Origin: Isoetes taiwanensis
Lineage: Eukaryota > Streptophyta > Lycopodiopsida > Isoetales > Isoetaceae
NCBI GenBank assembly: GCA_021234155.1
Contig: JAJEKV010000022.1
Span: forward strand, 5,355,852 to 5,419,851
Direction: 5' to 3'
Length of the DNA: 64,000 bases
This document shows, piece after piece, positions 1-10,370 of the stretch (position 1 is the first letter of the stretch; each line of letters begins with the position of its first letter). The position numbers and the translations under genes are program-made. Under the pieces are notes generated by a model. That model searched no databases. It was given only the letters and a program-made list of their open reading frames with translations, and was not told the origin of the DNA.

Positions 1-1821
1 TTGAACCGTTGATGCAGATGGATGGTTGAGATTGAGGATTTGGGAAAGGGCACAATACGTTATATGCATAACCGTTTTTCCAAATAACCATTTAAAAAAA
101 AAAACATTTTCAAATAGATGAATGCCGGATACCGTGCTTTTTGTGGTTTGCCTAAGAATTCAATTTTGGGCCGGGACCTCTTTTTGTTGTTTTCGCGGCG
201 ATTCCGGCGAGGTTCCCGTAGTTCATTTGCATTGGGGAGATGAAGAAGGTATAACGAAATAGCATTGGGAAATTTTGAGGTCCGTCTCATTCTTGAACGA
301 TTCTTAATGCATGAATGATTTTTCCTTATTCATGGGAGTATTTTCTTGCAAACAGTGCGTGGATAATCCCTTCACGGGCTATATGATGCCTGACAAGCAA
401 AGAAACTCGGTTTGCAAAGAAACTCTTGAGCCAAACTGCGGTTAGCAATGTGGCTAGCTAATAGGGCAAGTATCTCCGCGGATTTGGCATGGCCAAGGCA
501 ATCGGGTTTGGCGGGATTTGTCACCCATCCGACCCGCGAAGCTATCCAGGATTTTTGTTACTTACAACAAATACTGACGAGAATCGCCGGCCAGTTCTTA
601 CCTTGCAAAAATTAGTCTCATCACATTTGCATATCCGAGACCGTGTCTAAGTTCCAGGGAGTAGGTATGAAGATTCTTGCCTTTTTTATCCTTGCCGATT
701 TTACGTCTTATTCTTCTTACGCATTTTGCCAGGTAATTCTATACTCTTCACTTGTTTATTATGCAAGCTTTGTCTACATTTTGTGAGGATGGAAGCTCTC
801 AAATCATTTTTTCCTGGGCAAAGTACTGCTTTTCCTTGCTATGTGACTTTCCATTATGGCTTGGATGTTCTATTGGCTTCAGGCAGTGTCCTTCCGCTTA
901 CTGTCCTAGCAAGGTAAGAATTATGGTATTTGATGCTTCTGAAGAAATTGTTCGTATAACAAAATCTGTGTCATCTACAGATATGACAGGAAAGAATATA
1001 TATACAACATGAAACCCTGACGGCACAGAGGCGCAGGCAGTAGGAGGTATAAAATCTTGTCTTACCTTTGCAGGCCACCACTCCATTGCATAGGGCTGCA
1101 TTTTGCATGGAGTATGTATGAAGATTCTTGCCTTTTTTATCCTTGCGGGATGTTCTGTCTTCTGCTCTTTGCCAGAAGACATCTTTGCGGGATGTTAGGA
1201 GTGTCATTTCTCTGTTCCCATTCCTACAACCCGTGTTACAAGAGTTTCTAGAGGTACATTAATCCAAACCTTCATGTCTCGGGTAATCCCATCATCTACC
1301 AATACATTGGAGTTTCTTCCCAGTTAACATTTCCCAGTTATATGTTAATAAGCAGACAAGAGCAACCTATGATGACAAACCAGTTACTTGACTTCATAAC
1401 AGCACCATCACTTGTTGCTGCCAACACCCTATGGGTCTTCAGCAGATAGGCAACTCTGCACAACACAAATTGCAGAAAATAGAACAGGCGGTTCTCTTTT
1501 GTACGTGCAGGAGCTCTCAATTTGTTTGATCCTATTGTATGAAAAATATGTGAATATTTGCATTTGGGGACTACATCTCGCATATATCCTTTTGGGGACT
1601 ACATCTCGCATATATCCTTTTCTTCCATATCCAAATAGAAAATGCTTTGATGTCGTAAACTATCTTGAAGTATGCAGCAAGATCTATTCTATTCTATTAG
1701 CATGTTATAAATCCATAGTTTCTTTAACTACTATCTAGACTGAGCAACATACGGTGTCTGGATATAATCTTCCAAGTTCCCAATTACTCAGTTTCTATAT
1801 GGTACATTTTGGTTGCAACTT
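1..1821. other. Intergenic sequence, no gene recognised
   Basis: No reading frame here has a recognisable domain and none exceeds about 110 residues. Two small repeats are visible. A 27-bp segment at 668-694 recurs at 1119-1145, and a ~28-bp unit is tandemly doubled at about 1564-1619. The stretch may belong to the Helitron whose 3' end is at 3198, but I could not find a convincing 5' terminus. Confidence 0.5.
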
Positions 1822-1990
1822 ATGCTCGGCAGGAACGATTCAAAAATTCTTGAGCTTTTCCAACATGTGCCAGAACAGAATATGGCCTTATGGAGTGCAT
1901 TGCTTGCAGGATTTCTCAATATGGCCGTCTTAAAGAAGCTCTTCAAATCTTTCATTGATGCTATCTTGCATCTACTGTTCCAATGCTAGA
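1822..1990 (+). pseudogene. Fragment resembling a PLS-class pentatricopeptide repeat (PPR) protein
   Basis: The frame opened by the ATG at 1822 reads a stretch with the pattern of a PPR motif: ELFQHVPEQNMALWSALLAGF, like the plant consensus in which a LF-x-x-M-P-E-x-N-V block is followed by W-N-A-hydrophobic-I-A-G-Y. PPR proteins bind organellar RNA for editing, splicing or stability. Only about one repeat is present, the frame closes soon after, and there is no mitochondrial or plastid presequence, so this is a gene fragment. It lies 130 bp upstream of an unrelated gene fragment (RlmN-like) and about 1.2 kb upstream of a Helitron-type 3' end, which fits capture of gene pieces. The call rests on a short match and could be chance. 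Confidence 0.45.
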
Positions 1991-2099
1991 GCAGGTGTTT
2001 GGAAGTATTTTATTTTTGTTTTATCAGTTTTGAAGAACTGCATTTGTCTTGTCAGTCGGGATACAATTGGATGTTCAGATGCTTTATAGTACTTACTGG

Positions 2100-2212
2100 T
2101 TTTCTTCTTTGCCACATTGCAGTACTTGTACTTGAGGAGATATCTAAACATTGTGTTTCAAATGTTGTCTTCATGGGCGTGGGAGAGCCAATGCTTAATT
2201 TGCAAATTTGGT
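2100..2212 (+). pseudogene. Single-exon fragment of an RlmN-like radical SAM rRNA/tRNA methyltransferase
   Basis: The frame across 2120-2212 reads VLEEISKHCVSNVVFMGVGEP followed by MLNL. This matches the conserved block of RlmN/Cfr radical SAM enzymes, where V-x-N-(VI)-V-F-M-G-M-G-E-P-L/M-N follows the FeS-binding region. RlmN methylates C2 of an adenine in 23S rRNA and some tRNAs; plants have plastid-targeted versions. A good splice acceptor (polypyrimidine then CAG) directly precedes the exon-like segment, and the frame stops at 2212-2214. The CxxxCxxC radical-SAM cluster and the rest of the enzyme are absent, so this is a captured or decayed exon, not a functional gene. Confidence 0.55.
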
Positions 2213-2276
2213 AGTCTAATTCGTTTGGGCATTTGGGGAACCTACTTTTGTGGGTGTTTGTTTCTGCGGACTTCAA

Positions 2277-2330
2277 CGTAAATCCACCACTCGTCTTTAT
2301 TTGTTTGTGAACTTATGCCTGAGGAATAGC
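2277..2330 (+). repeat. Direct repeat, partner at 3117-3169
   Basis: This ~50-bp segment, which begins near AATCCACCA and includes TTTGTGAACTTAT, recurs with a few mismatches at 3117-3169. There it runs straight into the Helitron-type terminal hairpin. The first copy lacks the hairpin. Possible explanations are a partial duplicate of the element's 3' end or two nested related elements. Confidence 0.55.
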
Positions 2331-3116
2331 TCCTCTGATACTCAAAATTCCATGTATCTTTGTACCCTCCATCCCCTAAGTATCAAATGAAAATTTAAAT
2401 TGCATAGTTTGACAAAAGTTTTCCCTTCATGGCATTCAGATGTTATCTTGCTATATCGATAGGTAGGGAATTTGATAATTGAATGTGCCTTGTCAGTGTT
2501 CTCTGGCATAAATACAATTTTACTATAGGAGTTATAGACATGCGTACAATACCTTATTAAAATTGACCCTGGGGGGAGAGGAATTTGGGGGATTAGTGAC
2601 ATAGGGATGTTTGCCTATACAGGCTCTTGTGTGTCTATCCTAGGCAATAAGATAGTGTTAATAACCATCCATATGAAGACAAAATGTACACACAAGGAGT
2701 TATGTATGTGATATTTAGTAATGCAACCATCACAAGTGCTTATGGTGCAAAAAAATTAGAAGTCATGCTATCAATGCACACTTCAAGAGTATAGGTGCCA
2801 CTAAAAAATCTAGCGGAGCAAAGTCAATTGGCATTTTTTAGACTATTTAGTATGTGAATGTTAAGGGTAGAGGTCAATTGTTGTCTATACTTCAAAAGTA
2901 GCTATAAGAAAGGTTTTTTTTTTTTTTTTTTTTTTTTATTTGTCCCAGGCCTTTGTACTTGCATTCAATAACATGTTTTGCATTCTCTTTATTTGTAAGA
3001 TAATGCTAAATCTAGCTTTTTTTGCTTGTTAAATGCGTAATTGCCTTTGTGCATTAGAACATCCTAGAAAAGCATTGAATATTGCACTTATACAACTTTT
3101 TGCTTTTAAGTGTGCA
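2331..3116. other. AT-rich non-coding sequence between direct repeats
   Basis: No coding capacity is recognisable. A T tract of about 25 bases occurs at 2914-2938. The segment lies between the two direct repeats and may be internal sequence of a non-autonomous Helitron. Confidence 0.4.
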
Positions 3117-3169
3117 ATGTAAATCCACCAATTGTCTTTATTAGTTTGTGAACTTATACCTGATGAATA

Positions 3170-3198
3170 GCCCAGCAACGCTGGGCACTTTTTCTAGT
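3170..3198 (+). mobile_element. Helitron-type 3' terminus (hairpin + CTAG|T)
   Basis: A perfect 7-bp stem, GCCCAGC-AAC-GCTGGGC (3170-3186), is followed after 7 bases by CTAG (3194-3197) and then T (3198). Plant Helitrons, which move by a rolling-circle mechanism, end in a GC-rich hairpin about 10-12 bases from a terminal CTRR and insert between A and T. That is the arrangement here. No Rep/helicase gene is visible, so this would be a non-autonomous copy. The 5' TC terminus was not located, leaving the element's length unknown. Confidence 0.6.
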
Positions 3199-5040
3199 AT
3201 AATTATATTGGGATTTTAATTCATCCACTTTTCTAATTTATAGAAGAGCATATGCTTAATTGTGTATACTTCTTTAGGATTTTCCTTCCTCCAATCACGT
3301 TTGATTCTTCGGTTTTGCTGCATCTTCCTCGTTCTGCTTGACTCCGGGGTTTCTTAAGGTGTTGTGACTGTAGTTGACCTTCGTGTGTGATCTGAGGTCG
3401 TTATCCCAAGTCGCGGAGAATGTTGCTCGATGTGAACCCTTGAGTTGAAAATGCTCCTCCTTAATGTGTTTACCTGTCATGTGGAGTGTCGTTTGGAGAT
3501 GTGTAGTGCCATTGATCGCTTGAGTACGATCACTAATTGGTTGTTGCAGTCGGGCATTATTGCATGTCTTTGAAGCTTCGTTGTGATATGCTTCCCCTAT
3601 GCCTGGAATTGTTGTCATCTCTATTGCACATGCCATCACTCCTTTGAGTTCGCGTTTGAGTGGTGCGTGGTTATTGGCTAGGTCGGCTCCTTAAGTCCTT
3701 TTGTGGTGCTCTCTTCCTCCCCTCCTCTTCGGTTTCGATTGCAGCCCTATGTCTTCCGGGTTATTAGCCCACCGGTACTGCTATTATCTCCCTGTAGTCA
3801 CCGAACATGAACTTAGGAGATGTTACGTGGATACTGCCTCTATCTGTTAACCGTGCTGCTGCTGAGGTGTCTTTGGGTAGGAGCGCACTCATTGTTTTCC
3901 CTCGATTCCCATCCACTTTCGTGGATCGCTATGAACTCTCCTCCTCGTAGGTAACTCCTGTTGTGCCATCATCCGCCTCGATGCGGTGTAGGCTTCTATG
4001 TCCGTTGATGTCCGGCCAATGCACGCCCGGGCCTCCCTTGTGCTTTGATGTGGAAGTCCCATTGTCTCTCCCGATGAAGTCATCAAGGTCCTGTTGTTGA
4101 CATAGGAGATGTAGGAGCTTGTCTATCCCGTAGCCCCTTTCCCCACTGCACTCGGGAGGTTCTTGATGTCGTGGAGGCTCAGTGCACGCTTCCTTGGATG
4201 ATTATCGAATTAGTCTTGTGATGCCTAGCCCAAGTGGTGGAGTTGTCCTTGTAGTTCTCAGCCCCTCTTCAAAACTTTGAAGTTCCTCCTTAGCTTGCTG
4301 CCTCTCGTGGCTTTGGGTCGTCGTCATCGATGTCCTCCCCGCCCAACCCACGTCCTTCATCTTCCTCCCCCGCTCTTCCCTCTCGTACTCCAGAAGCATC
4401 GGCTCTTCGTCACCTGCTGCCATGGCCATAGGCTCAATATCTAGGGGTTGGACAGATGGTTCTCCTATCTGGGTTTGGCATCTATGGGATAGGAAAATTG
4501 CTACAGTACCGGGGTGTATGAGGAGTATCTCCTCCTATTTACAGCTATGGACATGTAATTGGGTAAGCGGGCGGGCCTTATTTTCTAGGTACTTGTCTAT
4601 GTTGGGTATGTCCTCAGAGCTATCTTGAGGGCCATATTTGGTGCAAAGTATCCTATGCAAGATGGGAGCTCTACTAGAGATGGTTCTATCTTAGCATGGA
4701 ACTCAGACATAATGTCTTGGTAGAAGGGGGTGGCATTGATGGTGGCCTCCACATCGATCGCCTTACAAAGACATTGAAAATGAGAGTTGATGTCGGCCGG
4801 GCCACATGAGCTGTGGCCGTACCATCGCAAATGCGCTGGTTGCCATGGAGTATGAGCAACCGGGGATGACAGACAGATGGGAAGCACCTTAGGGGCCTGA
4901 AAAATTGGCTTGGAGTGAGGAGCAAGGGTGTAGGATGCAAATGACACCTGTGGTCCTATTTATAGGCAAAACCCTAATTTTGGAAAAATTCAAGTTGGGA
5001 AATATCTATGATTCTAAGGTCGAGGTGTACAATTCCGCAG
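3199..5040. other. Repeat-like sequence without recognisable gene
   Basis: GC-moderate sequence with several short minus-strand frames of 65-116 residues at 3295-3639, 3889-4086, 4202-4429 and 4597-4947. None shows a recognisable domain. They may be remnants of a retroelement gag or simply chance frames. Confidence 0.4.
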
Positions 5041-5640
5041 GGCTAACTATGCTAAAGACTGCATTCTAAGGATCCTATAGCAACAAATTTCATCTACTTT
5101 GGGGAAAGTGTGGACAAATTGGAGCAATTTTGGTGTGACCACTCACACAAAGTCTGTGAGGCGCTTAGGAATATGATCCTAAGTGGCCGTAGCACTCTGA
5201 GGGGTGGGGCCCCGCTTGGGTCGAGGATGATGCCAAACATGCAAACTAAGGGTGAAATCCTGCATATCTGGTCGAGATAGGTCGGATTGAGCCCCCTTGC
5301 TTCATTTGGATAAGTTTTGGCCCGGTTTAGAAATTACCACCACTCACACAGTCTTGCGAGATACTGATTAGGAATATGATCCTAAGTGGCCTCGGGACAC
5401 TCGTGAGGGGTGGGGCTCCATTTGAGTTAGGGTTGGCCAATTTCTACAAACTAAAGGTCAAATCCTACTAATTAAGGTGAGCTGAGTCGAATGATGTGCT
5501 TACTTTTCTCGCATTTGGACAAGTTTTGGCATAGATCAGTGCTCATCCACTCACACAGTGCGCGAGAGGCAGTTAGGAATATAATCTTAAGTGGCCTGGG
5601 CGCACTCTGTGAGGGGTGGGGCCAAAAACACTGAGTTTTG
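5041..5640 (+). repeat. Three copies of a ~205-bp tandem repeat carrying an ~80-bp imperfect hairpin
   Basis: Near-identical hairpin modules start at about 5137, 5338 and 5545. Each opens with CCACTCACACAGTGCG-like sequence and closes with the approximate reverse complement, CGCACTCTGTGAGGGGTGG. An inner inverted pair, CTTAGGAATAT / ATCCTAAG, lies between. The linkers between modules are also related (a TTTGGACAAGTTTTGG-type segment), giving a period of about 205 bp. Two further copies occur at 6247 and 6466. The function is unknown. Confidence 0.7.
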
Positions 5641-6179
5641 CTCCAATTTGTTGATTTCAAATGCAGAGCTTAGTAATACACCCTAATTAAGCATGATTTA
5701 CACATTAACATGATCAAAACATAAATTTGTATTTACAATAAACTAGCAATCTTCTTTCTGCTGAGAGCTCGTGGATGTTGCACCCGAGTTTTTGATAGTC
5801 GAGAAGGTTCTTCATGCAGATGATTAACGTATGTCTTCCATACGATGAAGATTGTTGATAGGCTGGTTGTGCCCTGTATTGCTCGTTTCGTTTGTAGAGG
5901 TGTTTGCCATAGTGCTTCCTCTCTTGGGTCTGTCTTTGTCCCTCTCCTCCTTTTTTTTGTTGTCGATCACGTCGCTTTGGGTCTTCAATGTCTTCAAAAA
6001 GTCGTGCTCCTTGCCCTTCTGTGGCTCTAGCCTTGTACTAGAAAAGCTATTGCTTCTATTTCTAATTAAACTGTAGTTTGGAAGATAGAATTTAGAGTTT
6101 GAGCTATTTTGGTTATTTTAAGGTGGAATATAATACTTTAGCCTCTTTAAGCTAGTCATAAATGGATTCTAGACTCTTT
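5641..6179. other. Non-coding sequence between hairpin-repeat clusters
   Basis: No recognisable coding domain or RNA gene. It is bounded on both sides by related hairpin modules and is probably part of the same repeat element. Confidence 0.4.
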
Positions 6180-6545
6180 AATGGTCCTAACGCAACAAAT
6201 TTCAGGCGATTTGGAGCTGTATAACTCAAGTTATGAAGGTTCAAAGTTTTGACCACTCATACAGTGCGCGAGGAGCAGTTAGGAACATGGTCCTAAGTGG
6301 TCTGGACGCACTCTGTGAGGGGTCACCTCTTTTTGGGTCCAATTTTCAATTTACAAGGAGTTCCTTAGTGTTTTAACATGCAAAACTAGCTAGAACCTAA
6401 GTAATAAGCTGAACTACACTGTCAGATTAGCTAAATTATGCATCTATCTAGGTCAACTTGGGTCCACCACTCACACAGTGTGCGAGGAGCAGTTAGGAAC
6501 ATGGTCCTAAGTGGTGCAGGCACACTTCGTGAGGGGTCACCTCTT
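6180..6545 (+). repeat. Two further copies of the hairpin repeat
   Basis: Modules at about 6247-6332 and 6466-6545 share the same outer arms (CCACTCA...GTGAGGGGT) and an inner pair TTAGGAACATGG / GTCCTAAG. They are closer to each other than to the 5.1-5.6 kb copies: both end GGGGTCACCTCTTT where the first cluster has GGGGTGGGGC. That suggests two subfamilies duplicated separately. Confidence 0.7.
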
Positions 6546-7465
6546 TGGACAATGTAGGTTGGGTTTTGCTAAAACTTATCACTACTCTTAGCATTAACCT
6601 ATTGCTTTTGCACTACAATTGGGAAAATATTTTTCCAATTTTCGAGGTTCTTGCTTGGGAGGTTGTTCCCAAGACTGGAAGTCTACTATTAGTCCTAAGG
6701 AAAATGGTCAGTGCTCGATCCTGGTCTACCAAGATCATCACAAGGCCCCCAAAAAAGAACTCATATAAATAATCACCATGAAAACTAGTATAAGTGTGTT
6801 TTTTAATACAAATAAATTGTAATCTTAGAAAAAACCATACGTTCTTCAAGGTTTTGTAGAGTCATTACTAGTTATATCATGATTTTGATACTAGTTCTAT
6901 ATCTTATACTAGTTTTTTAAAATCATCATTAGTTTGGGAGGTTGTTTTTTAGCCAATATTTTTAATACTATAATTTAAGATGATATCTATTGCTAATTTG
7001 TCATTAAGTTATATGGGTTTCTAACATGATGTTAATGCCCTACTTTTTTTTATTAGTTCAAAAATCATGTTTGATTTTGCAAGATGGTTTTGCTACGAGT
7101 TCATTTATATGCTTATTAGTAGTCCATTCTAATATGGTTTGTTGTTGCTTTTATTACACACTTGTTTCGATTCCTAAGTCAACACTAACCTTGAGCATAG
7201 TTTTCTATGTTTATTAGTAACTACAACTACCATATCTATGCTCCAGGTGTTTCATTATTTCTTAGATTCTGAACTAATATTATCTAGTGGTTGGTCAAGA
7301 ATGTTCATACTAGTTGCATGATGTGGTTTCTAAATTTTTTTTTTCTTGTTTTTAGACGAGCAAATGGGTCAAGGTTTTAGGAATTTCAAACCTTTGTGGT
7401 TTGTGAAGTTCTAATCAGTAAAAGTACAAAATGGAGAATCTAATCAATGTCTAGTAATCCTAAGG
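6546..7465. other. AT-rich non-coding sequence
   Basis: Only short frames with no recognisable domain. No RNA gene or structured repeat is seen. Confidence 0.4.
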
Positions 7466-7530
7466 AATGTGTAACGTTCCTTAACCACCGGGGCCTAACC
7501 AACTGGCCAAAACATTCAGATGTTATAGGA
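7466..7530 (-). repeat. Edge of a Ty3/gypsy LTR related to the one at 51756
   Basis: The sequence TGTAACGTTCCTTAACC (from 7471), followed by CTAACCAACTGGCCAAAA, closely matches the LTR edge at 51756-51801. There TGTAACGTTCC precedes a CTTAACCAACTAGGCAAAA segment. No primer-binding site is next to this copy. It is probably a solo or truncated LTR; its far end was not found. Confidence 0.55.
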
Positions 7531-9135
7531 AATCCTTCCCACCCTCTTATGGTGGTATCAGGAAACACGAAATAATGAGGTCACTCCGAAAATAAAGTAC
7601 TATGAGCTACAGACAATCCCTCGCCCGTGCATTGCAACGAGAAAAGTTCAACTTGCAAGACTTTCAGGAGAACCAACAATTTTATTATTTGGTGTCGGCT
7701 CTATCATTTCTACTTTTAGAACAAGGCAAATGGGGTAGTTTTTTATGTTTTCAATATAATGACAGAGAAACTGTCATTAGGAGTCAAATGGCGTAGTACA
7801 TGAATTGAAGATTCAAGGGTAGGACAAGGGAACTAGACCTTGAAGAGGGATCTAAGTTGTAGCCCTTTTCCAAGGAGGTGAGTCTAGAAGCAACCATCTT
7901 ACCCACTCAGAATCAACCCGACATTGCCTAGGAGCAGATGTGTTGACAACTTTTGCCAAGCCGATCAGATATTTCATGGCTTCCTAAGGCGGGAGATATC
8001 TAAGGGGGGAGATAACTACGACAGGAGATATCACGAGTGGCCTCTATCTTGTGGCATTTTCTCCTTTCTAGGTAAGAGCAATGCCTTTGCCTAGGAATAA
8101 AATTGTCTTGTATTGCCTATGTGTTTAGAAGTGCAGGCAAACGAAGACAAAAATTGGTCAAGAATGCTCCCCACTGAGATAAAACTTGCAAGCTAGTTCT
8201 TCTAAAAAGACTCTTATGAATTGGGTGCAGGTTTAAGGCCCCTCAAAGGATCTTCAGTCATGCAGCCATAACCACCATTATCAACATCTTTCTTCACATC
8301 CAGCATGGGCAGCTTAACTAGAATACATGCAATCTCTATTGTTTAGGCTATGCACAAGAAGCAAATGTATGTCACTTGCACAATGGACCACAAAAATCTT
8401 TCTGAAATGATGATCTCCACTATTCTTCACAAATTTGAATCTAATTTTATTATCTTCTAGGTCGGAATACCTTTATGTTAATGGATGAACTAAAAGACCC
8501 ATCATAACTTATCCCAAATCTCCAAAAGTTAAAGATTTGCATGAGGAAATCACGAGGATATTTGTAGTGAACAGTTAGTGAGAATTACGGCATTATTCCA
8601 CTCATTTTAAATCCCATAAATGTTCCTCCGCCTGTGTACGGTGGCGCCGCTCAAGCTTTGTTCTGGAAGCATTTCTTCCCCAGGGTTTATTAGCATAGAG
8701 TTTCTAGCAGCTCCATGCCATAGCCGAGTTCTCACCAACATAGGGTTTCTGCATGGTTTCTTAGCACATAGCACAAGGTCTCAAGCGCAGCGCCATAGTC
8801 GAGTTCTGCACCAATACAGTTTTATCCATCGCCATTGCCGAGCGAGAATAAATAGGAGCAGGAGAAAGCTTGTGACCATAGCGGTCATTTTTTTGCTCTG
8901 CTCTGAATCCGGAAGCTCCATTTTTTAGCACATGGTTTCTTAACACAGTATTTCTTTGTTCTACATCAAGTCTTCTTTGCTCGCGATCTGGCCGTCTATG
9001 CCTTCTATGTATCCTACGCCTTCTATCCCTTCTGTATTTTGTGCAGTGCTCGCCATAGTAGGGCGATCCAATGCTCGCCATAGCCGGGAGATTCGAGATT
9101 AGAACTGCTGGTAACTGGTCGTAATTCTCACTAAC
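7531..9135. other. Non-coding sequence, no gene recognised
   Basis: Frames at 8620-8928 (+) and 8761-9081 (-) overlap and neither has a recognisable domain. Around 8710-8830 a short CCATAG(C/T)CGAGTTCT-type phrase recurs. No further structure is seen. Confidence 0.4.
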
Positions 9136-9140
9136 AGTAC

Positions 9141-9281
9141 GTAAGGGAAAGTTCTTTGTCTCGGAATATTCCTAGGGAATATTCCCCGACAGTCGCCAGA
9201 CTCATGGCGGTCGCTTTTAACCGCCAGGCGCACTGGGAAATTCCCTCATGGAATTTCCTCAACTAGAACTTTCCCTATTAC
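9141..9281. mobile_element. Small foldback / MITE-like element
   Basis: About 140 bp with inverted ends GTAAGGGAAAGTTC and GAACTTTCCCTATTAC. Inside are further palindromic pieces, including two GGAATATTCC-like words and a GGGAAATTCCC/GGAATTTCC pair. It has no coding capacity. The length and snap-back structure fit a miniature inverted-repeat element; a clear target duplication could not be assigned. Confidence 0.5.
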
Positions 9282-9853
9282 ATAATATTCATTTGACTAA
9301 TCTGACCCATTACTCTGTTATTCTGATTCAACGTTCTGTTTTGAATCCGAATCGATGATAATTGGACCAACAAACTACCGAAAAATAAAACAATCTTTGC
9401 TCAAAAAGATGAGCAGTGAAAATTTATGCCGGATTCAGGAGCACGATCAAGGAAGAAGCTTGATTACGTGGATATAATTGGTGATGTGGTGCCTGTCGAA
9501 AGCTTTTGGCAGACAGTGTTGCCCGTCCAAAGCATCTGCATGGCAGAGTATCGTTGGTTTTTATTTATTATTTTTTGGGTTTAGTCAGTTTTGATTTCGC
9601 CCTAAATAAGATGACATAAATTTAAAAAGGGGCATACAAATTTAAAAAACAAAAACGGAACACAAACTTAACCCTATTTTTTTTTCCTGAAGCGGCTTCT
9701 CCTAATGCGGCATGGACGTGGAGCAGCCAGGGATAGGTTCAATATCAGATAACGCTTTATACGTATCACGATTTTTTTTCGCTTGATACTGACACAAATT
9801 TGACGCTTAATACATCAAAAATATGTCCAAAAAAATTTCCTACGTCCGAAACT

Positions 9854-9896
<43 letters not shown>

Positions 9897-9990
9897 TGAA
9901 TTCGTGCCACATTGAATTGTGCCATGTCGAGGGTGGGTGGCATTGCCGACGCTGAAAATAAAATAAATAAAAAAAAAAAATTTTGATTTT
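9282..9990. other. Non-coding sequence with T tract
   Basis: No gene recognised. A run of about 34 T lies at 9860-9893. Confidence 0.4.
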
Positions 9991-10370
9991 TTTTTCGAAA
10001 TTTTTTCGCAGTAGCTTAAACCTTCCGCTTTTGCTTACGCTGAGAATCGTTTTTTTGTAAGCCGAATCAAGGTTTTCGCTTTACGCCGAAAATTAATTTT
10101 TTTTTAATTTTCACAGAAGCGAAACCTTCAGCCGCTTTCTAAACTTTCCAGTTTAAACCCAAGGTTTCATTACGAAAATATAATTTTTTATTTTTTTATT
10201 TTTTTTCGTGTTTAACCAAGGTTTTCACGCCAAATTTTTTTCCCACGGTAGGTTAAAAATACCTAAAAAACGTGATTTAACCTAAAAATATGTATTTAAC
10301 CTAAAAATACGATTTTTTGGACTTTATAATGCCTGAAAAAATAATTTAATACGATAGAACTCTATCCCCT
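9991..10370 (+). repeat. Dispersed AT-rich repeat, partner at 16160-16530
   Basis: This segment and 16160-16530 share a series of short phrases in the same order: GCGAAAAC-type words with TTTAAACCTTC, then GGTTAAAAATAC, ATTTAACCTAAAAATAT, TTTTTGGACTTTATA, and a final (A/G)AATAATTT(A/C)ATACG. The alignment is diverged. It looks like two old copies of one repeat family that cannot otherwise be classified. Confidence 0.6.
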
